Shown piece by piece: positions 1 to 11,935 of a DNA stretch of 64,000 bases (position 1 is its first letter; every line of letters begins with the position of its first letter). The position numbers and the translations under genes were made by a program. Below the pieces are notes generated by a model, which ran no database searches, had not been told where the DNA came from, and saw only the letters and a program-made list of their open reading frames with translations. The stretch comes from Panopea generosa (Eukaryota; Mollusca; Bivalvia; Adapedonta; Hiatellidae). The stretch lies in assembly GCA_029582155.1 (NCBI GenBank), contig CM055897.1, forward strand, positions 92,765,829-92,829,828, in the 5' to 3' direction.

Positions 1-239
1 TCATCTGATAACTTTTCCAATTAAATCAGCGAAGAAAGACGAATGACAACGGGGCGCAATGTCGTTCACCATTCGTCACAGAGACTGTGTCAGGGCGATG
101 ACTCACGACCCCTGTATTTATTGTCAGACGCGATACTGTCTGAGGTAAATGGGCCCGGCTCATATACTTTAAACCTCGTCAATTAAAACATTAATAGTTT
201 AGAGAAATGCTTTATTAATGTAAACAATAGCGGTGTTAC

Positions 240-411
240 ATCAACATGGAGCCATATATTGTTGTCTTCGCATATGTCGGCAATGTCGCTTATTGGATCG
301 TAGGCACCAAGTACAGTTGTCCCACATGTGGCATTGACCATCAACGGAGTGAATCCATCAGCGATGGTTGTCTCGATTCTCTCCTTCAGGTCCTTTACTA
401 ACATTTTCCCC
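240..411 (-). CDS. GAD: GAD exon 8 (NATCGTTV / HVD exon)
   Basis: 172-bp exon: [16 protein letters not shown], then [20 protein letters not shown] and NNIWLHVD. It ends at the PLP-binding Asp before a gtaaca donor, phase 0. The first base completes Arg of the RGKM motif. Bases 1-239 are the following intron with no exon recognised. Confidence 0.94.
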
Positions 412-3400
412 CTGAAAATAGCATACCACGTATACCGTTACATTCTGGTATAAACAATCACAAACGATCAAATCTTACAACTCGTTATAAGCAGCAGCAT
501 GGTATATATGTTTTTACATTTAAACTGTCTTTATTGTTAAGTTTATTATTCTTTAAAGAGGGCTTAAACGACATTCTATGGAACCCCGATAGTAACTTAA
601 GACAATTATGGTTGTGTTATAAATCACTGATTTCATCATATTTGATATAATTTTATGATTTTATTCTTTAGAAACGAGGCTATTATATGAGTTGACTTCT
701 GTGTGAAATACTTTTATTCGATTATCTCAATATTTCCTGATCACACATTACAAACATTATATTTTATGTTGAATGTATTGTTTCCTGTTTTAAGTATAAT
801 TCCGTAATCGTGTTACCTTTGATCTGTTTTTATGCTGAACACATTTTCAAGCCCAATACTGAGTAGAATAGCCGATTTCTTGATGGAAAAGTGACTCTGA
901 AATGTTTAGTAAATTAGATAACAGACGCCATATCGAATAGATTATTCAGAATAGAATACTAGTATATTGATTCTATCCTTAGAATCATAATGCAATCATA
1001 ACCTTATATACAAATTGATTTTGATGTTAGTTTTACCACGTGGTTGGCCTAAGCACCATTTGTCTTCAACAATTCCTCAGTTTACATGGAGTCGAGTAGC
1101 AAGTGAATAATGTTAGAGTTCATGTACATCTTAGTGGAGGTAACCGAGTAACAAATAAATAATGTAAGAGTAATAAACATCTTAGTGGGGGTGACAGAGT
1201 AGCAAATGAATAATGTCAGAGTTATGTACATCTTAGTGGGTTGACCGAGTAGCAAATGAATAATGTAAGAGTTATGTACATCTAAGTAGGGGTGACAGAG
1301 TAGCAAATGAATAATGTAAGAGTTATGTACATCTTAGTGGGGTTGACCGAGTAGCAAATAAAAAATGTAAGAGTTATGTACATGTTAGTGGGGTTGACCG
1401 AGTAGCAAATGAATAATGTAAGAGTTATGTACATCTTAGTGGGGGTGACAGAGTAGCAAATGAATAATGTCAGAGTTATGTAAATCTTAGTGGGGTTGAC
1501 CGAGTAGCAAATGAATAATGTAAGAGTTATGTACATCTAAGTAGGGGTGACAGAGTAACAAATTAATAATGTAAGAGTTATGTACATCTTAGTAGGGTTG
1601 ACCGAGTAGCAAATGAATAATATAAGAGTTTTGTACATCTTAGTGGGGGTGACCGAGTAGCAAATGAATAATGTAAGAGTTATGTACATTTAAGTAGGTG
1701 TGACAGAGTAGCAAATGAATAATGTAAGAGTTGTGTACATCTTAGCGGGGTTGACCGAGTAGCAAATGAATAATGTAAAAGTTATGTACATCTTAGTGGG
1801 GTTGACCGAGTAGCAAACGAATAATGTAAGAGTAATGTACATCTTAGTGGGGGTGACAGAGTAGCAAATGAATAATGTAAAAGTTATGTACATCTTAGTG
1901 GGGTTGACCGAGTAGCAAATGAATAATGTAAGAGTTATGTACATCTTAGTGGGGGTAACCGAGTAGCAAATGAATAATTCTTAAGAACGACCAAATACAG
2001 GTGATTGGGTAGCAAGTAGGTGATTAGTGCTTGTATAAATAGGGATACAACTAGATGGAGGTGACTGGGTAGCAAGTTAGTAATTAATTCATGGATGCTT
2101 AGGGATACGACAAGATGGTGGTGACTGAGTATCAATTAAGTAATTAATGCTGGATGCTAAGGGATACGACTAGATGGAGGTGACTGGGTAGCAAGTAAGT
2201 AATTAATGCTTGGATGCTAAGGGATACGACTAGATGGAGGTAACTGTGTAGCAAGTAGGTAATTATTGCTTGGATGCTTAAGGATACGACTAAATGGAGG
2301 TGACTATGTAGCAAGTAGGTAAATATTGCTTGGATGCTTAAGGATACGACTAGATGAAGGTGACTATGTAGCAAGTAGGTAAATATTGCGTGGATGCTTA
2401 GGGATATGACTAGATGGAGGTGACTGTGTAGCAAGTAGGTAAATATTGCGTGGATGCTTAGGGATACGACTAGATGGAGGTGACTATGTAGCAAGTAGGT
2501 AAATATTGCGTGGATGCTTAGGGATACGACTAGATGGAGGTGACTATGTAGCAAGTAGGTAAATATTGCGTGGATGCTTAGGGATACGACTAGATGGAGG
2601 TGACTATGTAGCAAGTAGGTAAATATTGCGTGGATGCTTAGGGATATGACTAGATGGAGGTGACTGTGTAGCAAGTAGGTGATTATTGCATGGATGCTTA
2701 GGGATACGACTAGATGGAGGTGACTGGGTAGCAAGTAGGTAAATATTGCATGGATGCTTAGAGATATGACTAGATGAATATAACGAGAAGCATGTGATTA
2801 ATGCTTGATATTTTGACTAGGTTGATGAGTTTTAAGTAAATTTAAAATTTTAAAAACATTTAAAAGTACAAATAGATTGAAGTTATCGAGCTACAATAAT
2901 AATTATGAATTAAACTGGAGGGAAACACGAGCATAAAAAGGTTTAAGAGATACATGTTTATTAATGACTACCGGACATGGCATAACCAATGAAAGACAAT
3001 ATACATGTCTGACAGAAATTATTTTGATATCAAATACAGTATACATATTTTAACTAGATACTAGTGTTGTAAAATGAAAGTTAATTTAAATTCAGACCTA
3101 CCTGTTCCGATGTATACACAGCGAATCGCATGTTATTGGGCATTCCCTTGTCCCGAATACCTGGGCATACTACTTGTCGAGCCGCCAACATGGCATATAA
3201 GTTTGATATAGCACCACCTAATTGAAAGATAATCGATTATTTAAATGCATCATTTATTAGGCAATCAATATATTTTTTTGCAAATAGAAAAACCGTGCGA
3301 AAGGCTTGACTCAATTACAATTTCCAAAATTTGAACAATTCTTAATTTATGTTTTTCTTTCGTTGAAAACGTGAATCTAAAATCATATTTAAAAAATAAG

Positions 3401-6362
3401 AATAAATCATACTCTCCTTGTGGCGAACATGTTGCTACACGTGCACATCCACATCATGACGTGAACTGTTGTTCTTACCATTTGTGTTTAACTGTTTTAG
3501 CAAAAGCAAACTATCTTATTTTATGTACTCTTGCATATATAAAGTGATTACGTTTATTTGATATTTTAACACTTAGTTTTGAAGATTTGTGTAGGACCCC
3601 TGATATGGTGTATACGGGGGTATACACAACTCATATCTTATAGTGTTACTGATATTTGAATATTTGTGTAGGACCCCTGATATGGTGTATACGGGGGTAT
3701 GCACAGCTCATATCTTATAGTGTTAGTGATATTTGAAGATTTGTGTAGGACCCCTGATATGGTGTATACGGGGAGTATGCACAGCTCATATCTTATAGTG
3801 TTAGTGATATTTGAAGATTTGTGTAGGACCCCTGATATTGTGTATACGGGGAGTATGCACAGCTCATATCTTATAGTGTTAGTGATATTTGAAGATTTGT
3901 GTAGGACCCCTGATATGGTGTATACGTGGAGTATACACAGCTCATATCTTATAGTGTTAGTGATATTTGAAGATTTGTGTAGGACCCCTGATATGGTGTA
4001 TACGGGGAGTATACACAGCTCATATCTTATAGTGTTAGTGATATTTGAAGATTTGTGTAGGACCCCTGATATGGTGTATACGTGGAATATACACAGCTCA
4101 TATCTTATAGTGTTACTGATATTTGAAGATTTGTGTAGGACCCCTGATATGGTGTATACGTGGAATATACACAGCTCATATCTTATAGTGTTACTGATAT
4201 TTGAAGATTTGTGTAGGACCCCTGATATGGTGTATACGTGGAATATACACAGCTCATATCTTATAGTGTTAGTGATATTTGAAGATTTGTGTAGGACCCC
4301 TGATATGGTGTATACGGGGAGTATACACAGCTCATATCTTATAGTGTTAGTGATATTTGAAGATTTGTGTAGGACCCCTGATATGGTGTATACGGGGAGT
4401 ATGCACAGCTCATATCTAATAGTGTTAGTGAGATTTGAAGGTTTGTGTAGTACCCCTGATATTGTGTATACTGGGAGTATGCACAGCTCATATCTTATAG
4501 TGTTAGTGATATTTGAAGATTTGTGTAATACTCCTGATATGGTGTATACGGGGGGTATGCACAGCTCATATCTTATAGTGTTAGTGATATTGGAAGATTT
4601 GTGTAATACCCCTGATATGGTGTATACGGGGAGTATGCACAGCTCATATCTTATAGTGTTAGTGATATTTGAAGATTTGTGTAGGACCCCTGATATGGTG
4701 TATACTGGGAGTATACACAGCTCATATCTTAAAGTGTTAGTGATATTTGAAGATTTGTGTAGTACCCCTGATATTGTGTATACGGGGAGTATGCACAGCT
4801 CATATCTTATAGTGTAAGTGATATTTGAAGATTTGTATAGGACCCCTGATATGGTGTATACGGGGAGTATGCACAGCTCATATCTAATAGTGTTAGTGAG
4901 ATTTGAAGATTTGTGTAGTACCCCTGATATGGTGTATACTGGGAGTATACGCAGCTCATTTCTTATAGTGTTAGTGATATTTGAAGATTTGTGTAATACC
5001 CCTGATATGGTGTATACGGGGGGTATACACAGCTCTTATCTTATAGTGTTAGTGATATTTGAAGATTTGTGTAATACCCCTGATATGGTGTATACGGGGT
5101 GTATCTCAGCTCATATCTAATAGTGTTAGTGATATTTCAATATTTGTGTAGTACCCCTGGTATGGTGTATACGGGGAGTATACACAGCTCATATCTTATA
5201 GTGTTAGTGATATTTGAGCCAGCAAGAGAATAGAGAACGGTTAAATGTAATATAGTACACTAGTATATGTACGGACATGATAACGATACTATATCCCGTG
5301 ACCTTGTAGTTCTTGCAACGCCTTCAATTCTAAACAATTTATTTCACTAAATAAAAGTAATTTAAACACTAAAGTAAATTATCATCTAATCTTCCTTATT
5401 CCCTCTGTGTTATATTTATGTTGGCAATGTTACGTATAAGATAAGGAGTCCTATCGGAAAATACTATTTTACGGTGGGAATATCAACCTTTATCCCTTAT
5501 ATGACAATGAAAGATATATTGTCTACAAATTATAAACTCATACTTTTTAATATAAAACACTTTTTTATTAATAGTGCATTTACCTGGAGAAAATATTCCC
5601 TCACCATCGGACCAACCAATCATGTCACGCATTCGCTGTAACACAACTTCCTCCATCAAGGTAAACACAGGTGCAGTCTCATATGTAAACCTTTTGGAAA
5701 AATGATTCAGACAGTAGTATACCGGTATTAAAAGTACAAGTTACTTCGCAAATATTAAAAAAAACATATACATTGTAAGACAAAGAAACCGTTTAAACAA
5801 CAATCAAACAGGCTCTTTTTTTCAAAAGGGGCTCTATCCTTGTTTGCAAATGCATAAATAAACACAAAGCTAATTTACAAATACTTTTATATAAATTATA
5901 TACTTTATATTAATGCTTTTTTTTTCTATTAAGTCCATGTTTGAATTAGTTCATGTATATTTACTCATGGACATAATCCATCTTAATGTGTTGATTGTAC
6001 GCAAGGCAAGAAACAGCCAAACAAAATTAAGACCTGATAAGTCAGACAAAATTACATGTTTGTGTTTGCGGCCGCTGTTATCCACTCCCCTGCAACCCCG
6101 ATCATGTCTATACCAGTTGACAACTGGTTCAAGAATCGTGGATGAGCTGTAATATGAGACAGGAAAATTGTCAATCTTGCGATGGAATAAAATATTGCTG
6201 ATATTTAATCATTATCTATTTTACTGTCATTATCATTATCGTAAGTATTATCATCAATTTTACTATCCCTATTTCATAACTAATACTACTACTACTACGA
6301 CTACTACTTTACTATTGTGACTACTACTATTACTACTACTATTACTACTACTACTACTACTT

Positions 6363-6401
<39 letters not shown>

Positions 6402-6419
6402 TTGCTACTACTACTACTT

Positions 6420-6473
<54 letters not shown>

Positions 6474-6847
6474 TTGCTTCTACTACTACGACTACTACTA
6501 CAATTTTACAACGACTACTACTACTACTACTATTGTTACAACTACTACAACTGCTACTACTACTACTGCTTCTACTATTACTAGAACTACTACTAATACT
6601 ATTACTTCTACGACTACGACTGCTACTGCTAATGCTAATGCTAATGCTAATGCTAATGCTAATGCTACTGCTACTGCTACTACTTCTACTACGACTTCGA
6701 CTGCTACTGCTACTGCTTCTGCTACTGATACTGATACTGCTACTCATTCTACTACTCCTACTACTACTCCTACTACTACTTCTACTGCTTCTCCTTCTAC
6801 TACTACTAATACTACTACTACTACAACAACAACTACTACTACTTCTA

Positions 6848-6878
<31 letters not shown>

Positions 6879-6895
6879 AACTACTACTTCTACTT

Positions 6896-6942
<47 letters not shown>

Positions 6943-6943
6943 T

Positions 6944-6977
<34 letters not shown>

Positions 6978-9900
6978 CACTATCATGTGGGTACATTGTG
7001 CTTGGAGTGCGTGATCTAGTGACAGAGTATCGGCCCTATGATCAGAGGGTCGTGAGTTCAATCATCTGCCTTGAGCATGGTACTGTATCGCATATGCTTA
7101 GTACTGGTTCTGCCAAGGAAAACCTCGAACGATATTTATCTAAATTAGCTAAGGTTTCGCAATCCAAGTAAAATAAATAAGTTAATATCATTAACGGAAG
7201 AGTAACTCCGATATGAATAGAATAAGCATTAGCAAAGCTAGGTCCAAATATAAACATATTATTAGAAAAAAAAACGCTTCGAAGATCGCAAAATTAATAC
7301 AAATAAACTTAAGGAAGCAAGATTGTCAAATGTTAAGGAATACTAGAAATTACTAAAGGGTTCAAGTACTAAAGTTTCACCATCGTCTGTTTCTGCAGAC
7401 ACTTTCGCCAAGTATTTTAAAGCTATTAACGACCCTGAAAGTATTTTTTATCAACCGGATGAAGACATTATATATTTTAATTCCAGATATCTTAATGGCG
7501 AAATCCAAGTTATGTTTGAAGAACTCGACGTGGAAATAACTTCACCTAAACTTCTTAATTCTATTAAACAATTACGCAACAATTCGAGTGGTGGGCCTGA
7601 TCTATTGTTAAATGAGTTTTTTTGCGAAAGGATCAAATGCATTATTACCTTATTTGCAAACACTGTTTAACACCTGTCTCTCCAGGGGGTACTTTCCTGA
7701 AAGTTGGAGTAGGACATATTGTCTCAATCTTTAAAGTTGCGCATCCGAGGATCCAAGCAATTATCGAGGTATCACATTACTAAGTACATTAGGTAAATTG
7801 TTTTCCAGAGTAATCAATAACAGGTTAATTAACTGGGCTAAGCAATATCAAGTGTATATTGAAGCCCAGTCAGGCTTTCGGAAATGTATGAGCACATCAG
7901 ATAATATTTTTATTTTACATGGCCTTATCGCTCATACATTAAACCAAAGGGGTAACTTAAATTGCGCATTCGTGGATTTTAAAAAAGCCTTTGATTTTGT
8001 GGTAAGGAACATTTTATGGTATAAATTAATTAAAATCGGTGTTCGTGGAAAATTTTTAGATGTTATAAAATCCATGTATAAGTGTATTAAGTCTAAAGTA
8101 AAATATTTGAACACATTAAGTGATGGCTTTTCATGTATTCTTGGAGTGAGGCAAGGAGAATGCCTCTCGCCCTTTCTTTCTAGCATGTATTTAAATGACT
8201 TAGAAGAAGAATTTATACTTAAAGGAGTAGAAGAGGTTGATTTAGGCATGGTTCGTTTATGTTTGCTTTTTTACGCGGATGACATTATTTTATCAGCGAA
8301 AACAGCTGAAGATTTACAAAATTCATTAAACGTGTTAGCAGAATATTGCAATAGGTGGAAATTAACGGTAAATGTTACAAAAACTAAGATGGTTTTTAGA
8401 AAAGGTAGACGTTTACCAAACAACTAATGTTTTTATTAATGCGAAAATATCATAGAAATTGTTAAAAGCTTTAAAATCTTGGTATTGTCTTTACATCCGG
8501 AGGGTCCTTTAACGAAAACGAAAAAATGTTATCAAGTCAAGCGCTTAAGGAAATTTTTAAACTAAATAGATATATAAATAAATTCACCGATATATCCACA
8601 AAACATATATTAGATTAATACGATAAACTTATCACTCCTATTTTAAACTATTCATCTGAAGTATGGGGATTTAACAAAGGTGTAAAAGTCGAAAGAATGC
8701 ATCTAAACTTTTGCAAACAACTATTAGGAGTTAAACTCTCAACCCAAAACAATTTTATATGGTGAAGCAGGACGTACTAGTTATATATTACAAAGATATT
8801 TTAATATAATCAAAATTTGGTTAAAAATTATTGTTTCAAACAATACCAAATATATCAAATTAGTATACAACATGTTGAAAATTGAAAACGACGTATTTGT
8901 TAATATAATAAACTGGGTCACACAAGTGAAAAGTATATTATTAACATTTGGATTTTATGAAATCTGGTATGCTAAAAGCGTAGGTGACACAAATAACTTT
9001 CTTAGCCTTTTTAAACAGAGATTAAAAGAAAGATGTTTTCATACAGAACTGGAATGCAGAACTTAATGAATCAACTAGAGCACTATTCTACCGATCAGTA
9101 GCATCTTTTGAATTTAAACCTTATCTTGACATTGTAAACATTTCAAAATATCGTGTTGCATTATCAAGACTCCGTCTTTCCTCCTACAGATTGGAGGTAG
9201 AAAGCGGTTGATGGAGAAAACCAATTAGTGTACCCTTCAATGAAAGAATGTGTAAACAGTGTAATTTGCTAGAAGACGAATACCATTTTCTAATCAAACG
9301 TTTAAATTTTATTGAACTGAGAAAAATTTACCTAAAACCATACTACTGGAAAAAAACAAGTTATTTTAAATGTGTGCAATTACTAATTACTGAAAATAAG
9401 TCCGAAATGAAAAAGTTAAGTGTTTATATATATAAAGCTTTTAAATTAAGCTCATTAATAAGTTTACATTCTCATCTTGAAATCAGTAGACCTACTTGCA
9501 TCCTGTGATTGTTATATGAATATCGTCAATAGTAAATCGTACAATCCAAAATTACAAGAATTGTTCTCTCCCGTGATCTTTGACCATCAAATATATTTTT
9601 TTCTTCTCAATGTTCAAATGGTGAGCATATACACTATAACTATTATAAATGTCTGCCATATACCTGTTTATCATGTTTGTGTGTATTTTTGTATAAATGT
9701 TCATGGGCCAAATTTGGCTTAAACAAACGAAATAAAATATATATCATTGTACTTGCTTCTGAGAGCAGTTACGGAAATAATAGGTTTATATATTTACATT
9801 ACTGAATCAAAATATCAAACTTGTAACATATAGTATATGAATACACTATAAAACAATTCCTTTTCAGAATTAAGGAAACAGTTCAAGAGGTATTATTATT

Positions 9901-11666
9901 AATTTACTAGTTGTACATAGATGTATTAGTTGTACATATATGTTTAATACTGACTATTTTAAACACACACATTGTCAAATGGTCTATAAAACAAACAAGT
10001 CAATAACCAATACAATGTGAAACATGTTTAAACATTTATTATACCAATTTAACACCAAACTCAATAAAACCAACTTTGCTATTTTGTCTGTGAGATGTGC
10101 TTACAAGAGAGATATGTTTTAAATATTTTAAGAGGGAAGCCAAACGTTACACGCCGGACGCACAAAGACTGATGTTTCTTCGTGCAATATTTAAAAAGTT
10201 GATTCATCAAATTGGTTGTATTTTACTAATTGAATGGAAATATGTATAATTTTCATTTTTACTTAGCTTAATAAATGCAAATTGTAGCTTTGTTTTTGTA
10301 AAAAAAGGTAACTAAATATAGTATTTGAACTAGTGTACATTTATCATAAGATTAAAAATAATTAATGTATTTATAAAATAGAATTATTTATTGTTTATAA
10401 TATTACACATTACCTGTTTTTACACAATATTTAAGCGTCTCCTTACAATCACTGAGGACTTGTTCCAAATCACGTGGATTCTCGTCAACACTAAGACAAT
10501 GATCTAAGATCTCGCGCAGTTGATGAGGATGGTGAAAATCTAGAACCTTGCTATTCTCGTTGCGTTCCGAGTCCAAGTACTTTGTCACAATCTTCGACAC
10601 TTCGGCCAAAAAACTTACTAAACATTCGAAACCAGCCTTAGAGTTCAAATCTAAAAAAAAAAATACTATTGTTTTGTTTTTGTTGTTTTGTGGGGTTTGG
10701 TTTATAGAGAAGAAAGTCGCTTTGTTCATTGCACAAGCAAAGAGGAACAGTGGTGGTCAATGTAAAACGACCTAAACAGCACGCGCTAGAATTAATGGCT
10801 GCGTGTTATAGCCATTTTAGAACAATACCGATATGTTTAACATATAGAGATTTATAGTGACGATAATGGATCTTCAGACGCTTTTAGATCACGTAAACAT
10901 CGAGTACCAACAAATAATGTTTGCCGAATTGTTTTGAACTTCATCATTGCTCTGCATATTACCACATCTTCCACAAATTGTTGATATAAAGGCAATATCA
11001 TATTAATTTTGGGGTTAATATACTCACCAGATGCAAATACCTTCTCAAACTCTGTCCAGTCAAATGATAAACTCTTCATCCTTTCAAACAGCTCATTTCT
11101 CCTCTCGCCTACTTGACTTTTGTTCTCTTTCGAAAAGAAGACAAAAAACACATGACATATTTTGTCTTGTCACGTAAATGTACATAAAACAGCATATGTA
11201 TTAATGTATATACTACGTGAATATTGCATGTATAAATAATGTTGATGTAAGTAGTAGTCATTACAATTATGTCAGTATATAAATAGGTCCATGCAAATCT
11301 TTTTAAATCATATTATTGACAAGTTCGTTTTTTTAATGGTGAATAAGTCAGCATATTATTATCATATATTGATAAAAACAATCATAACAAAGCGTATGAT
11401 GCAAGGCAATGTATCAGGAAATGGCTTTAAAATGAAATTTAGTGTAAAAAGAATATAAGGTATCATTATAAATAATACATGAATGTAATAGAAATGTTAA
11501 CTCCGCCAAAAGATGAAACCGAAAGAGAATCCAAATTCTCAATATATGGATCACACACGCACCACTTGGCGTTTTTCTCCTCTAAAGCTTTCTCTTTCAA
11601 AGATGAACCGAGGTCAGCAATATGTAACTGATATGGCGGATCAAATCGCAATCTAATTGAAGTCAT
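240..11666 (-). CDS. GAD: Glutamate decarboxylase (GAD), 5' eight exons, 3' end off the window
   Basis: PLP-dependent decarboxylase of group II that makes GABA from glutamate in the cytosol. I joined exons 11502-11666, 11028-11124, 10414-10650, 6056-6146, 5584-5690, 3102-3217, 817-896 and 240-411. All junctions are GT-AG and the phases agree, giving 1065 bp or 355 codons. Motifs in order: [73 protein letters not shown] (the His that stacks on PLP in the family), [15 protein letters not shown] and IWLHVD (the PLP-binding Asp). The PGG-ISN, MAAR-like and TSEQ-SH stretches fit GAD65/67 better than cysteine sulfinate decarboxylase, but substrate specificity is not proven. The catalytic Lys exon lies beyond the left edge. 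Introns carry large satellite arrays and a LINE. Confidence 0.93.
817..896 (-). CDS. GAD: GAD exon 7 (SHFSIKK exon)
   Basis: Short 80-bp exon: [19 protein letters not shown], then IKTDQ plus AG. It contains the conserved His of SEQSH that packs on the PLP ring in the family. The acceptor is catttcag and the donor gtaacac. It is too short for a long-ORF scan and was found by filling the frame between exons 6 and 8. Confidence 0.9.
1082..1977. repeat. Satellite array 1, 51-bp unit, about 17 copies
   Basis: Repeats of a 51-bp unit containing GTACATCTTAGTGGGG and GACCGAGTAGCAAATGAATA. It sits in the GAD intron between exons 6 and 7. Because 51 is a multiple of 3, open frames of 17-residue repeats appear on the minus strand; these are not genes. 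Confidence 0.97.
1978..2785. repeat. Satellite array 2, 60-bp unit, about 13 copies
   Basis: Directly abuts array 1. The unit includes GGGATACGACTAGATGGAGG and TGACTGGGTAGCAAGTAGGT, and the central copies are nearly identical. The 20-residue periodic frame on the minus strand is a consequence of period 60. Confidence 0.97.
3102..3217 (-). CDS. GAD: GAD exon 6 (GAISNLYAM exon)
   Basis: 116-bp exon: [16 protein letters not shown], then [16 protein letters not shown]. The donor is gtaggt, phase 0. It is flanked by the 78-bp satellite on its 5' side and the 60-bp and 51-bp satellites on its 3' side. Confidence 0.94.
3578..5218. repeat. Satellite array 3, 78-bp unit, about 21 copies
   Basis: Unit includes TTTGTGTAGGACCCCTGATA followed by TGGTGTATACGGGGAGTATG. 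Each monomer carries an imperfect hairpin (GATATG-TGTATAC against GTATACA-CATATC). It lies in the GAD intron between exons 5 and 6. An uninterrupted 372-codon frame results from period 78 without internal stops. Confidence 0.97.
5584..5690 (-). CDS. GAD: GAD exon 5 (TYE-APVF / GIFSPGG exon)
   Basis: 107-bp exon reading [16 protein letters not shown] through DGEGIFSPG. The acceptor is ccaaaag. The donor gtaaat splits the second Gly of PGG with the next exon. Confidence 0.94.
6056..6146 (-). CDS. GAD: GAD exon 4 (HPRF-NQLSTG exon)
   Basis: 91-bp exon: [16 protein letters not shown], then [12 protein letters not shown]. The final AT joins the G of the next exon to give Met. It lies just left of the 700-bp triplet repeat and has clean AG and GT borders. 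Confidence 0.94.
6282..6985. repeat. Trinucleotide repeat (CTA/CTG type), about 700 bp
   Basis: Nearly continuous CTA triplets with interspersed CTG, CAA, CTC and TTC interruptions and a GCTAAT-like patch near 6625-6665. It lies in the GAD intron between exons 3 and 4. All poly-Leu, poly-Ser, poly-Thr and poly-Val frames here are artefacts. Confidence 0.98.
6986..7185 (+). mobile_element. tRNA-derived SINE, diverged copy A
   Basis: Contains GTGATCTAGTGACAGAGTAT (A-box-like), GGGTCGTGAGTTCAATC (B-box-like) and the tail motif GCATATGCTTAGTACTGGTT, followed by CCTCGAACG. The same order is seen at 29036-29250, so this is a family rather than a tRNA gene. Confidence 0.7.
7190..9745 (+). mobile_element. 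Decayed LINE A (reverse transcriptase, zinc-finger 3' end)
   Basis: Non-LTR retrotransposon remnant within the GAD intron, antisense to the gene. The RT core at 7798-8427 has [37 protein letters not shown] and [12 protein letters not shown]. Coding similarity extends upstream ([12 protein letters not shown] near 7590-7620) and downstream to a Cys-rich end ([14 protein letters not shown] near 9250). Frameshifts and stops break the ORF. The 3' tail ends in AAACGAAATAAAATA near 9735. It belongs to the same general type as LINE B. Confidence 0.9.
10414..10650 (-). CDS. GAD: GAD exon 3 ([10 protein letters not shown] exon)
   Basis: 237 bp with [24 protein letters not shown] and [14 protein letters not shown], an unmistakable match to the GAD segment before HPRFFNQ. 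It has a poly-T/AG acceptor and a gtaatg donor, phase 1 out. Confidence 0.93.
11028..11124 (-). CDS. GAD: GAD exon 2
   Basis: 97 bp encoding [16 protein letters not shown] through FEKVFAS plus one base. It ends at a perfect gtgagt donor. The phase-1 G joins the next exon to form Asp, in the place of the family segment LFARDL. The acceptor is an AGAG doublet, so the start could shift by two bases; only the start at 11124 agrees with exon 1 phase. Confidence 0.78.
11502..11666 (-). CDS. GAD: GAD exon 1 (start codon, variable N-terminus)
   Basis: The ATG at 11666 opens 55 codons beginning [15 protein letters not shown] and ending SSFGG before a gttaac donor, phase 0. The N-terminus of GAD is poorly conserved, so this exon is assigned by position, phase and continuous frame with the next exon. 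The donor is not a strong consensus and an additional upstream exon cannot be excluded. Confidence 0.65.
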
Positions 11667-11935
11667 TTTAAGCGAGGATCTTCACTTAAGACAACACTGA
11701 CGCGGGAGCTTAATTTTTTTCTAATTATTATTTTGGCATTTTTAACGAATATTCTTATGACAATAAAGGTTCTGTGAACATCACGATAAATCACGTGACA
11801 TGAATAGAGCAGGTCGATGAAAATTTAGCTCTGTGGAAATTTCTTATTTTTTGCTATGTATGGCTAATTGATATTACATTTTAGTTCCAATATGTGAGAA
11901 TTAGTAAACTGGATACATAATATACCAGATCTATA

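Noticed and set aside
1282-2734. Periodic 84- and 196-residue open frames
   Set aside because: Readings of the 51-bp and 60-bp satellites.
1978-2785. CRISPR array
   Set aside because: The units are contiguous tandem repeats without unique spacers, in a eukaryotic genome.
3699-5120. 372- and 100-residue periodic open frames
   Set aside because: They are readings of the 78-bp satellite. Identical 26-residue repeats follow from a period divisible by three, and the array lies within a GAD intron.
6304-7171. Poly-Leu, poly-Ser, poly-Thr and poly-Val frames
   Set aside because: Translations of a trinucleotide repeat; the last part of one runs into a SINE.
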